A stretch of DNA of 34,459 nucleotides from Sphaeroforma sirkka (GCA_001586965.3 LUCW03002138.1:1-34459); one strand, 5' to 3'; shown: positions 8,929 through 15,039, counted from the first letter of the stretch. Notes: a model not told the origin generated them from the sequence alone. Program-made: numbers and translations.

Positions 8929-9093
8929 ATGAGCAAAAAAACAATAATTCTCATCATTGTCGGACTGCTGGTCCTAGGAGTGCTTTTTTTTGTTGTAGGT
9001 ATGAGATCCTACGTGCTGACGACCACGACGACTGCGCAGGATGAATATATAGAAAACCTGAAGAAATCGCCCGAAACACCAGAAGAAGCCTGA
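8929..9093 (+). CDS. Small single-pass membrane protein, 54 residues (module A)
   Basis: The ATG at 8929 opens MSKKTIILIIVGLLVLGVLF, continues FVVGMRSYVL, then TTTTTAQDEYIENLKKSPE and a stop at 9091-9093. A short basic N-terminus, about 20 hydrophobic residues and a polar, mostly charged tail indicate a signal anchor, with the tail exposed outside the cytosol if the positive-inside rule holds. The first 30 or so codons are nearly identical in DNA to those of the gene at 10099. The stop is immediately followed by a 13-bp tandem array. Too short to assign a family; its function is unknown. The intact frame, clear membrane segment and paralogue make it a credible gene. Confidence 0.65.
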   Translation: MSKKTIILIIVGLLVLGVLFFVVGMRSYVLTTTTTAQDEYIENLKKSPETPEEA

Positions 9094-9237
9094 CCCGATT
9101 TATGAACCTGATTTATGAACCTGATTTGTGAACCTGATTTGTGAACCTGATTTGTGAACCTGATTTGTGAACCTGATTTGTGAACCTGATTTGTGAACCT
9201 GATTTATGAACCTGATTTATGAACCTGATTTATGAAC
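9094..9237. repeat. 13-bp tandem repeat array, CCTGATTTRTGAA type
   Basis: Eleven near-perfect units of 13 bp (CCTGATTTATGAA or CCTGATTTGTGAA) start directly after the stop of the small membrane gene. Variants are ordered: A-type units at both ends, G-type units in the middle. A related array with the same CCTGATTT core follows the second module at 10671. A 3' end or termination role is possible but not shown. Confidence 0.95.
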
Positions 9238-9357
9238 TTAGTAAAGGAAATTATAGGTAGAAAACGCGCCCCGATTTCCAGTAATACGTTTTACCCGGGA
9301 TCCACGTCGGTTTACATTTTGTGGACGGCATAACGATTTGAATTACAGGCGCTCCGT
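9238..9357. other. Spacer without recognised feature
   Basis: About 120 bases between the 13-bp array and the 3' end of the minus-strand mucin-like gene. I see no ORF of note and no clear hairpin terminator. Confidence 0.4.
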
Positions 9358-9762
9358 TCAAAGTGTCATGTAGTGTCGGATGCATATTGTTCCAATTATC
9401 TTACCCGTGCTGTTCATGGTCATACTACAACCCGTTGTACCCATTAGTGGAGTAGGTGTTGGTGTTGGTTTCGGTGTTGGTTTCGGTGTTGGTTTCGGTG
9501 TTGGTTTCGGTGTTGGTGTTGCTGTTGTTGTAGTTTCTGTTGTTGTAGCTTCTGTTGTTGTTTCCGATTCTGTTGCTGTTTCTGGGTTAGGACATTGTTT
9601 ATGGCATGAAATTGTCTGATCACCAGCTTCCCACAGTGCAAGCTTGGATGTTCGAAACCGAGATTCGTTATTGTCGGATTTCCAAAATATTTGGATGTAG
9701 AATATGACGTGTATAATTGCCACGACGACCAAAAAAAATGTGATGGCGCGCAACGGATTCAT
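9358..9762 (-). CDS. Mucin-like type II membrane protein with TPKP repeats, 134 residues
   Basis: The ATG at 9762 gives MNPLRAITFFLVVVAIIHVI, a short basic N-terminus and a signal anchor of about 20 residues. Then follow about 40 residues with a CHKQC pair, a Thr/Glu-rich tract (residues about 62-82), a Pro-Thr-Lys repeat (PTPKPTPKPTPKP and on, about 83-105), and a C-terminal region with two more Cys (GCSM, GTICIRHY). Thr/Pro-rich spacers of this kind are usually extended and heavily O-glycosylated on cell or virion surfaces. The four Cys could pair across the stalk. The frame is intact although the repeat DNA (GGTGTTGGTTTC units, 9449-9530 on the plus strand) is prone to slippage. Divergent from the gene at 9789 with only 26 bp between. 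Function unknown. Confidence 0.65.
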   Translation of the reverse strand: MNPLRAITFFLVVVAIIHVIFYIQIFWKSDNNESRFRTSKLALWEAGDQTISCHKQCPNPETATESETTTEATTTETTTTATPTPKPTPKPTPKPTPKPTPTPTPLMGTTGCSMTMNSTGKIIGTICIRHYMTL

Positions 9763-9788
9763 TTTATTTCTTTTAAGTAAAAAAAGAG
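9763..9788. promoter_or_regulatory. 26-bp divergent promoter interval
   Basis: Only 26 bases, nearly all A and T (TTTATTTCTTTTAAGTAAAA and on), lie between the ATG of the minus-strand mucin-like gene and that of the plus-strand gene at 9789. Both 5' regions must therefore overlap each other or the neighbouring coding sequence. Such tight head-to-head spacing is far from usual nuclear genes and closer to compact viral genomes. Confidence 0.4.
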
Positions 9789-9972
9789 ATGTGGGACGTA
9801 GTCACAATTTTAATGTCGATCGCGATAATAATGGCGTTCCACTTACAAGTTTATACCGAAGGACAAACCAAAAAATGTTGAAAATAGGTACCGCTCCTCC
9901 GACGACTGCGAGTACGTATGCAACACCGTGGATGCGACGGAGCCACCTTACGTACCGCAACTAAGCGCTTAG
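9789..9972 (+). pseudogene. Small signal-anchored Cys-containing protein, about 60 residues, one frame break
   Basis: From ATG 9789 the frame reads MWDVVTILMSIAIIMAFHLQ, a signal peptide or anchor, then VYTEGQTKK and a premature stop after an A6 run near 9870. One base fewer in that run puts the sequence in a frame reading NVENRYRSSDDCEYVCNTVD and ending at the stop at 9970-9972. A CEYVC pair lies in the predicted exported part. The coherent two-part protein suggests a homopolymer length error rather than decay. Function unknown. Confidence 0.4.
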
Positions 9973-9981
9973 GGTTTTAAA

Positions 9982-10044
9982 ATGTCTAATGAAAAATCTA
10001 AAATGTGTGAGACAGTAGTAGTAGTAGTAGTAGAAGAAGAATAA
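9982..10044 (+). CDS. Possible 20-residue ORF
   Basis: An ATG at 9982 after a TTTTAAA stretch opens MSNEKSKMCET followed by six Val and three Glu and a stop. The Val run comes from a GTA trinucleotide repeat (10015-10035). It is too short to be confident; listed because it fills the gap between two genes. Confidence 0.15.
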   Translation: MSNEKSKMCETVVVVVVEEE

Positions 10045-10060
10045 ACGACTTGAAATTTTT

Positions 10061-10098
10061 GCGAACGCGAGTTTAAAAAAAAAACTGCATTTAAAAAC
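10061..10098 (+). promoter_or_regulatory. Upstream element of small membrane-protein genes (copy 2)
   Basis: GCGAACGCGAGTTT (10061-10074) is followed by an A10 tract, then CTGCATTTAAAAAC directly before the ATG at 10099. The A tract plus CTGYATTTAAAAA part matches 8905-8928. The GCGAACGCGAGTTT part recurs at 11031-11044, four bases before the ATG of another small membrane-protein gene. Two shared blocks in a compact region suggest regulatory sequence. Inference from position and conservation only. Confidence 0.5.
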
Positions 10099-10203
10099 AT
10101 GGATGCAAAGATGATAATTCCCATCATTGTCGGACTGCTGGTCCTAGGAGCACTTTTTGTTCTCGGCCTGAGATCCTACGTGCTGCACTTTCGGGCAGGA
10201 TAA
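10099..10203 (+). CDS. Small single-pass membrane protein, paralogue of the 8929 gene (module B)
   Basis: ATG 10099 opens MDAKMIIPIIVGLLVLGALF, then VLGLRSYVLHFRAG and a stop at 10201 (34 residues). It differs from the 8929 protein by a few substitutions across the first 30 residues, with the same VGLLVLG core and RSYVL end of the anchor. If the frame shifts just before the stop, the sequence reads GQDKHFLQHIKREWLPDLVQ and continues open to about 10400; GQD there aligns with AQD of module A. So the real protein may be longer with a frameshift near 10190. Function unknown. Confidence 0.5.
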   Translation: MDAKMIIPIIVGLLVLGALFVLGLRSYVLHFRAG

Positions 10204-10662
10204 ACATTTCCTGCAGCATATCAAACGGGAGTGGCTCCCTGACTTGGTGCAGCACACCGGCACTGTACTGCCGGCACGTCGCCAAAAGGTCCATTTTAAA
10301 GGTCCCGTACTGATAAGCATTGAGCTGCCTGGTCGAGTTGGTCGAGAACACGCCAATGGTCTCCAGACGCCTGCACTCTTCGCGAAACTGCGCAGATAAA
10401 TCCAGTGCACCAAGGATGTGTTCCCCGGCCAAAGTACCTTGAAAATGCCCTCGGGACACTTTCAATGTACACTAGGTCGGATGCGTTGATCTTTATGCAA
10501 GAGCGCTGTGAGCAGCTAGACCTGTACGGAGCACGCTACCTGGGGGTGTCGCCGGGGAGACACGTGAGTCGCGGGAAATGGTGGCCCGGGCCGTTGCCCT
10601 TGGCCTGTTCAACCACGGCGCGACGACACTATTCATCGCTACAGCACACTGACGTGTGTTGA
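10204..10662. pseudogene. Coding-like remnant on uncertain strand
   Basis: Both strands have protein-like stretches. On plus: HFLQHIKREWLPDLVQH onward to about 10400, then a different frame from about 10395 with RPKYLENALGTLSMYTRSDA and RCEQLDLYGARYLGVSPG to about 10560. On minus: 10465-10201 has FREECRRLETIGVFSTNSTR and LLATCRQYSAGVLHQVREPL, one uninterrupted frame of about 90 codons. Plus would make it the tail of module B; minus would make it a separate gene sharing its 3' end with module B. I cannot decide and do not recognise a family. Confidence 0.35.
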
Positions 10663-10670
10663 TTGATTTA

Positions 10671-10917
10671 CCCGATTTATATACCTGATTTTAATAAACC
10701 TGATTTATATACCTGATTTTAATAAACCTGATTTATATACCTGATTTTAATAAACCTGATTTATATACCTGATTTTAATAAACCTGATTTATATACCTGA
10801 TTTTAATAAACCTGATTTATATACCTGATTTTAATAAACCTGATTTATATACCTGATTTTAATATACTCGATTTATGAACCTGATTTATATACCCGATTT
10901 ATATACCCGATTTATAC
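10671..10917. repeat. 28-bp tandem repeat array related to the 13-bp array
   Basis: About eight units of 28 bp, each built of two half units, CCTGATTTATATA and CCTGATTTTAATAAA, run from 10671 to about 10917, ending with several CCCGATTTATATA units. The CCTGATTT core is the same as in the array at 9094-9237. It follows the second small-membrane-gene module as the other array follows the first. Confidence 0.95.
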
Positions 10918-11048
10918 AGTGGCGAGCCGGGGCCATACCCCCCAGGGGCGCAGCGTAGTATCTGGAACAAACATACAATGTGGCAAATATCATTTTATCC
11001 CCGGGACTTGTGACGAACAACGCAATTTTCGCGAACGCGAGTTTTGAA
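10918..11048. other. Spacer with upstream motif GCGAACGCGAGTTT
   Basis: It starts with a GC-rich stretch (GTGGCGAGCCGGGGCC and on), then a sequence ending in GCGAACGCGAGTTT at 11031-11044, which is also found at 10061-10074. The motif contains TCGCG-AA-CGCGA, an imperfect palindrome of 12 bp at 11030-11041, a possible protein-binding site. A plus-strand frame from 10980 is open through here, so the next gene might start earlier. Confidence 0.4.
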
Positions 11049-11213
11049 ATGCGCCGCTCAATGGTCCCCCTCGCCGTGGGTGTTACAAACACCCTCATGT
11101 TTGTGTTTTCAATGTACATACACGCAGTCGCCGACTCGCGGCTCGATCGGGTCGAGAAGGAGCTGGCCGCCCGGCGGAACAACGTTCCCAGGAACCCACT
11201 AAAATTTATGTGA
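11049..11213 (+). CDS. Small single-pass membrane protein with charged tail, 54 residues
   Basis: The ATG at 11049 opens [20 protein letters not shown], then [29 protein letters not shown] in the downstream part and a stop at 11211-11213. The start gives a basic N-terminus, one membrane segment (residues about 5-25), then a helical, charged segment that could form a coiled coil. An in-frame GTG-type upstream extension to 10980 is possible, but ATG 11049 places GCGAACGCGAGTTT just before the gene. The minus-strand frame across the same bases (11254-10886) is taken as a shadow. Function unknown. Confidence 0.45.
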   Translation: MRRSMVPLAVGVTNTLMFVFSMYIHAVADSRLDRVEKELAARRNNVPRNPLKFM

Positions 11214-11226
11214 TCTGAAATGTGTG

Positions 11227-11234
11227 TATATAAG
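11227..11234 (+). promoter_or_regulatory. TATA box (TATATAAG)
   Basis: A perfect TATATAAG lies 52 bp upstream of ATG 11287, with pyrimidine-rich sequence between, a normal spacing for a eukaryotic-type core promoter with a short 5' leader. It is the clearest TATA box in the island. Confidence 0.45.
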
Positions 11235-11286
11235 GGAATGTGTTTTACACACACAAATCACTTTTACACTCATTCGCATTGACAAC

Positions 11287-11378
11287 ATGTTCCCGTGGCT
11301 ACTAGCCTTCAAGTGGATATCGAGGCCTCTTCTGACAGCGAGATGGATACAGTCGTCGCACTCCACGATTGAAAGTTT

Positions 11379-11382
<4 letters not shown>
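11287..11382 (+). pseudogene. Short ORF cut off by a TA microsatellite
   Basis: After the TATA box, ATG 11287 opens [20 protein letters not shown], then [12 protein letters not shown], before entering the (TA)n tract, which reads as Ile-Tyr repeats. The start is amphipathic and could be a targeting or membrane segment. Since the microsatellite replaces the rest, the original product is unknown. Possibly the TATA box instead serves the gene at 11510 with this as an upstream ORF. Confidence 0.3.
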
Positions 11383-11464
<82 letters not shown>

Positions 11465-11490
11465 CATATATATATATATGTATATATTTA
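11383..11490. repeat. (TA)n microsatellite
   Basis: About 40 uninterrupted TA units, then CATACATATATATATGTATA, ending about 20 bp before ATG 11510. No coding role. Confidence 0.95.
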
Positions 11491-11509
11491 ACAAGACTAA
11501 AAAATCATT

Positions 11510-13456
11510 ATGCATCAGAATTTTATACCATTATTCGCAGCCGCACTTCTAATAGGTTTGTACTTGTGGTACAGATCAACGCGTCAAAATGCCAACAAGA
11601 ATCAGTATAGAGCATCGAGCGTGCCAGCCGTAACCGACTACGAGCAATCGCTTGCGGGAAAAAAGGCCAACGGGCAAAAAAACTGACTGATAAGGAGGCC
11701 GCCAAACTGGAGGAGGCGTCGGCCAAAAAATCGTCACTCAAAACTAGTAGTAGCAGCAGTAGCAGTGACAGCAATGGCAGCAATGACAACAGCAGCAGTA
11801 GTAGTAAAAGTAGTAGTAGTAAAAGTAGTAGTAGTAAAAGTAGTAGTAGTAAAAGTAGTAGTAGTAAAAGTAGTAGTAGTAAAAGTAGTGGTAGTAGTAG
11901 TAAAAGTAGTAGTAGTAGTTCGTCTAAAACGTCTACCCCTCCAATAACCGCCTACGAGCAGTCGCTGGCCGACAAAAAGGCCAACGGTGAAAAACTGATG
12001 GATAAGGAGGCCGCCAAACTGGAGGAGGCGTCGGCCAAGAAACCAGCGCTGAGCAGCAGCAGCAGCAGCAGCAGTAGTTCGTCTAAAACGTCTACCCCTC
12101 CAATAACCACCTACGAGCAGTCGCTGGCCGACAAAAAGGCCAACGGTGAAAAACTGACGGATAAGGAGGCCACCGAACTGGAGGAGGCGTCGGCCAAGAA
12201 ACCAGCGCTGAGCAGCAGCAGCAGCAGCAGTAGTTCGTCTAAAACGTCTACCCCTCCAATAACCGCCTACGAGCAGTCGCTGGCCGATAGGGTAAAGGCT
12301 GGCGAAGAGCTGACCACCGACGAGACCGAGAAATTGTTTGCTGCAGCAAACAAAAAGCCAGCACTGAAGTCAGCCTTCGGCATTGTAACGAATTATAATA
12401 ATGAAACGTCCCTCAGCACGAGTGAAACTGATACACTCAAAGCGTACGCGGCGACGAGCACCGTGACATCCGGTGGGACTGCCGAATACGGAAAGATACC
12501 CAACAGCGTTGCGGCTCAGAGCGACATGATCAATTTTGCCTGGTCGAATTCCGGAGCACACGACGGCACGTCATTCCCGAACGCCAAGATTGTCGAGTTT
12601 GACTATGACGAGGACCCTCAAATGATCGCGGCGAACCTCAACGACGACCAAGAGGCCTGGGGTTATATATCGGTGGGAACCGTGGAGGACTGGCGAGATG
12701 ACGCAGATGACCTGGCTGCGTACACCAAGGGGAGTTACGGGGAATGGGAGGGAGAGGAGTTCCTGGACATCGATGACCGGGACGAGCTACTGAAGGTTAT
12801 GGAGAAACGGATGGACAAGCTACAAGAAGCGGGGTTTTCGGCGGTTGAATTTGACAACATTGATTTCGGGGCTAGCAGTCAGAACGACCAAGTGGGCGAC
12901 ATCAAGGACTACGCCGTCAAACTAGCCGCTGCGGCCCACGAGCGCGGGATGAAGGCAATTATGAAGAACGGTGGGGGGTAGTATAGCAAACGATCTAGTG
13001 GACCATTTTGACGGTGTGATTCTGGAGTCGATGGAGAAGTATCCGCAAGATATGGAACAGTTCAAAGTATACACCGACCAAGGGAAGCCGGTGTACAACT
13101 TTACATACGGCGACGAAAGTGACAAGGCCAAGGCCGCGCAGCTTTTGAGCGATAACCCGTGGATGTCTGGAAATTACTACGACTCCAAGAACAAAACAAC
13201 CGGCTACACAAAGGTGAGTCGGAGCCGGAGCGTGGCCGGCGCACAGTTCGAAAAGATCCCGCATCCACTGGACGATCAGCGGCTCATTGGGCGTGTCGCG
13301 GATCTGATTGCAATTGACATTGCACGCGCAATTTTTGTCAAACGCGCACTCTCCGGCACGGTCGTTGGCGTTTTGCTGATAACCGTCATCTTTACCATAG
13401 GTTTGGTGGTGTGGCTTATCAAGAGGAAGACGAAGAAGACAAACCATTTTATATAA
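11510..13456 (+). CDS. GH114-type endo-alpha-1,4-polygalactosaminidase with N-terminal repeats and two membrane segments; two frame breaks
   Basis: ATG 11510 opens MHQNFIPLFAAALLIGLYLW (signal anchor). Then come four copies of a repeat beginning YEQSLA.. and continuing K.ANGEKL.DKEA..LEEASAKK, separated by Ser/Lys- or Ser-rich linkers. From about 12370 a catalytic domain follows, with IVEFDYDEDP, WGYISVGTVEDWR, YGEWEGEEFLDI and FSAVEFDNIDF. The order YISVG..E.WR / W.GE..LDI / GF..VE.DN.D / AH..G is the signature of GH114, a TIM-barrel family cleaving alpha-1,4-galactosaminan. After a break at 12976 the frame 12971-13456 completes the barrel (VILESMEKYPQDMEQFKVY, KPVYNFTY) and ends with LSGTVVGVLLITVIFTIGLV, a second membrane segment, and a Lys-rich tail. 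The breaks lie in an A7 run near 11680 and a G6 run at 12972-12978, so they may be sequencing errors. If anchored as drawn, the barrel would sit outside the membrane. Confidence in the family is high, in intactness low. Confidence 0.8.
11639..12330 (+). repeat. Tandem protein repeat region with Ser-rich microsatellite linkers
   Basis: Repeat starts (TACGAGCA) lie at 11639, 11953, 12112 and 12268. The last two periods are 159 and 156 bp (53 and 52 codons). The first linker is longer because of a 15-bp AGTAGTAGTAAAAGT array (about 11800-11920) coding KSSSS units. The later linkers are AGC/AGT runs followed by a TSTPPIT block. This is a slippage-prone, evolutionarily young spacer within the GH114 gene. 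Confidence 0.85.
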
Positions 13457-13473
13457 TGGCATGCGACGTCATC

Positions 13474-13523
13474 TGTATGTGTGTGTATGTGTGTGTGTAT
13501 GTGTGTGTGTATGTGTGTGTGTG
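13474..13523. repeat. (GTGTGTAT)n microsatellite
   Basis: Interrupted GT tract with periodic TAT spacers, downstream of the GH114 gene and directly before telomere-type repeats. Confidence 0.9.
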
Positions 13524-13545
13524 TTTTAGGGTTTAGGGTTTAATG
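13524..13545 (+). repeat. Short interstitial telomere-type repeat (TTTAGGG)
   Basis: TTTTAGGGTTTAGGGTTTAA gives two full TTTAGGG units plus a partial third. It lies at the right edge of the gene island, about 45 bp before gypsy sequence starts. TTTAGGG is the telomere unit in plants, many algae and many stramenopiles. Confidence 0.6.
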
Positions 13546-13572
13546 GATTGGACGCGATCCATGACATGTCAT
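13545..13572. other. Palindromic sequence at the island edge
   Basis: GGATTGGACGCGATCC (4-bp stem GGAT/ATCC) is followed by the perfect 12-bp palindrome ATGACATGTCAT (13561-13572). Together with the telomere-type repeats this marks the junction. A role in end formation or integration is speculation. Confidence 0.5.
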
Positions 13573-13610
13573 TTGGGGTTTTTATAGTTGATGGAATGCA
13601 GCTTTTAAGT

Positions 13611-14498
13611 CTATCTTGGAAAAGATAGTCGCACCTCCATTTTGCGTAGTATCTCGCTTATCTTAGGTAAGGGAAAACTATGTTGCGGAATTAGTTTGTT
13701 GATTAGCGACAGGTCTAGTACTACTCTTGTTTTACTAAACGTTCCATCAGATTTATATTGATCGACCGCTAAGAGAGCTAAGTTAACTGGGGTTGCATCA
13801 TAATTGATTTCAATTAGACCCTGTTTTAACCAATCTTCGATTTGGGTTTTGACAACGTCTTTGTGTCTCCAACTCACGTAGTTATGTGAAGGACACTTTA
13901 ACTTAGAGAAGTCGACGTTTGTTAAGTCAAGTCTAACGTACCCATTAGAGAACTTAAACATACACCAGTCAGTTATTGCAATCTTCCTGTTTTGTATAAT
14001 TAAGTCCATAATTATATCGGTGAAGTGCGGAATCATATCCTTTGCTTCACCTTCCGGAGGTTTAGGTATCTTTAACATATTATCATCTGACTGATCTTTA
14101 TTCGGGTCCAGCCCATTAGGCAGACCAGTGAGTGTTATACCTAAACTGAGAAGATCAGTCATACCTATAATTAAATCGTATTTCTGAGACATGTCAGTAA
14201 TGATTAGGTGAGTCTTCACTTCTCTTCTATCTGACAGCATTATGTGTGCATAGTCAATGGCTTGTTTGCAAGTAGTAACTTTGCCATTTCCCAAGATTAA
14301 ATCAGTTGTTTCGTTATGGACAGCCATATCTGTAGCGTAGGCTACTCGGCGTGAGATAGCAGAGACTTCAGCCCCTGGATCAAATAGTGTCATTACTTTT
14401 TTTTCTCCATTTACGAAAACTGTTTGAAAGATACGTTCATCTCCTTTGGTATGGATTTTATTGAACATTTTCTCATAATCTTGCTCTAGTGCACACAT
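13611..14498 (-). CDS. Gypsy A protease and N-terminal reverse transcriptase, 295 residues
   Basis: The frame starts at ATG 14498. Retropepsin: VMTLFDPGAEVSAISRRVA at about residues 36-54 (DPG in place of DTG/DSG), and KYDLIIGMTDLLSLGITL near residue 107-124. RT N-terminus follows: a W.HKDVVKTQIEDWLKQGLIE segment, then TRVVLDLSLINKLIPQHSFP (the gypsy R.V.D...LN..... block with P of the fingers) near residue 258-278. The frame then shifts at 13680, where a GGGGAAAAC of copy 1 is GGGAAAAC here, and resumes as the palm start MEV.../KIDLKAAFHQL, which breaks off at 13587. No RNase H or integrase follows. It is the longest intact retroelement frame in the window but cannot be a functional pol. Confidence 0.8.
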   Translation of the reverse strand: MCALEQDYEKMFNKIHTKGDERIFQTVFVNGEKKVMTLFDPGAEVSAISRRVAYATDMAVHNETTDLILGNGKVTTCKQAIDYAHIMLSDRREVKTHLIITDMSQKYDLIIGMTDLLSLGITLTGLPNGLDPNKDQSDDNMLKIPKPPEGEAKDMIPHFTDIIMDLIIQNRKIAITDWCMFKFSNGYVRLDLTNVDFSKLKCPSHNYVSWRHKDVVKTQIEDWLKQGLIEINYDATPVNLALLAVDQYKSDGTFSKTRVVLDLSLINKLIPQHSFPLPKISEILRKMEVRLSFPR

Positions 14499-14507
14499 AT
14501 GGTACTG

Positions 14508-14915
14508 TCAGTGCTTAACTTGGACGTCCGGTAAGTCCTTGCAATCCTCTTTGTGCCAACTGTTAGTACCCTTGCAAATAGCACACTCTTTCATATAGTG
14601 TCCAAAATCTGGCTTGCCTGGTGCACACTTAACAGGGTCGTGTCTACCATTCCACTTGCCATTACGTTTTGTGAGGTTGTAACCACACTTCTTGCAAGGC
14701 GCTCTCACCTTCTTTTCACCCTTTCGGTTCGGTAGAAGTAGAGCCAGTACCCCTCCAGTAGTAGTGCGAGGTTTCTTAGTACTACGCGCAGTGTTAGTCT
14801 CTACTGCGTTTCGCTTAGTGGGCTGGGTGTAGCTCATGGTACTAAGTACTCTCGTAGAGGGATTGGTATGCTTGTGAACTATCTTCTCAAAGACAGACCA
14901 AGGCATAGATCGCAA
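14508..14915 (-). CDS. Gypsy A nucleocapsid region, 135 residues
   Basis: A basic N-terminal half (MSYTQPTKRNAVETNTARST and on) is followed by CKKCGYNL, HDPVKC, and CAICKGTNSWHKEDC. The two Cys/His clusters have the same unusual spacing as in copy 1 and in the inverted copy at 15085. It ends in QVKH 10 bp before the protease frame, so gag-pol expression would need a frameshift or readthrough. Confidence 0.65.
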   Translation of the reverse strand: MRSMPWSVFEKIVHKHTNPSTRVLSTMSYTQPTKRNAVETNTARSTKKPRTTTGGVLALLLPNRKGEKKVRAPCKKCGYNLTKRNGKWNGRHDPVKCAPGKPDFGHYMKECAICKGTNSWHKEDCKDLPDVQVKH

Positions 14916-14939
14916 ATCACCATAGGCTTGGAAGTATTG

Positions 14940-15037
14940 AAAAAAGAGCTTGTATTAAATTATTTAAAATACAAATAAAAACCAATGTATTATCTCAATT
15001 GATCTTGATATTTTAGACTGACCGGAGGCCGTATTTC
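14940..15037 (-). repeat. Fragment: gypsy A integrase end plus LTR start
   Basis: The sequence matches 5228-5340 nearly base for base: integrase codons ending at the stop near 15000, then the AT-rich start of the LTR. It joins deleted gag sequence on the left and an inverted nucleocapsid copy on the right. Confidence 0.8.
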
Positions 15038-15039
15038 TA

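Larger units (their letters stand above)
13587..14915 (-). mobile_element. Ty3/gypsy family A, copy 2 (nucleocapsid to RT), truncated inside RT
   Basis: This stretch corresponds closely to copy 1 from about 1738 to 3010. It stops at 13587 within RT, at the KIDLKAAFHQL block, where the island edge begins. At the other end (about 14920) it jumps from gag sequence directly to the LTR start and integrase end found at 5228-5340, so gag and most of the LTR are deleted. Many copy 1 homopolymer runs are shorter here, which keeps the frames open. Confidence 0.85.

Noticed and set aside
9094..10917. CRISPR array
   Set aside because: The 13- and 28-bp units are directly tandem with no unique spacers.
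10916..10945. CAGTGGCG... resembling a hAT-type terminal inverted repeat
   Set aside because: No matching inverted end or target duplication was found nearby, so there is no support for a DNA transposon.
10886..11254. Minus-strand 122-codon ORF
   Set aside because: Overlaps the small membrane gene at 11049, whose frame has a clear membrane segment, charged tail and an upstream motif shared with another gene.
11224..11610. Long plus-strand ORF with an Ile-Tyr repeat
   Set aside because: The repeat is only the (TA)n microsatellite read in frame; only the first 30 or so codons after ATG 11287 are kept as a possible gene remnant.
11765..11947. Val/Lys repeat ORF
   Set aside because: Out-of-frame reading of the AGT/AAAAGT array inside the GH114 gene linker, where the correct frame gives KSSSS units.
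12995..13462. Minus-strand 155-codon ORF
   Set aside because: Antisense of the C-terminal GH114 barrel and membrane segment.
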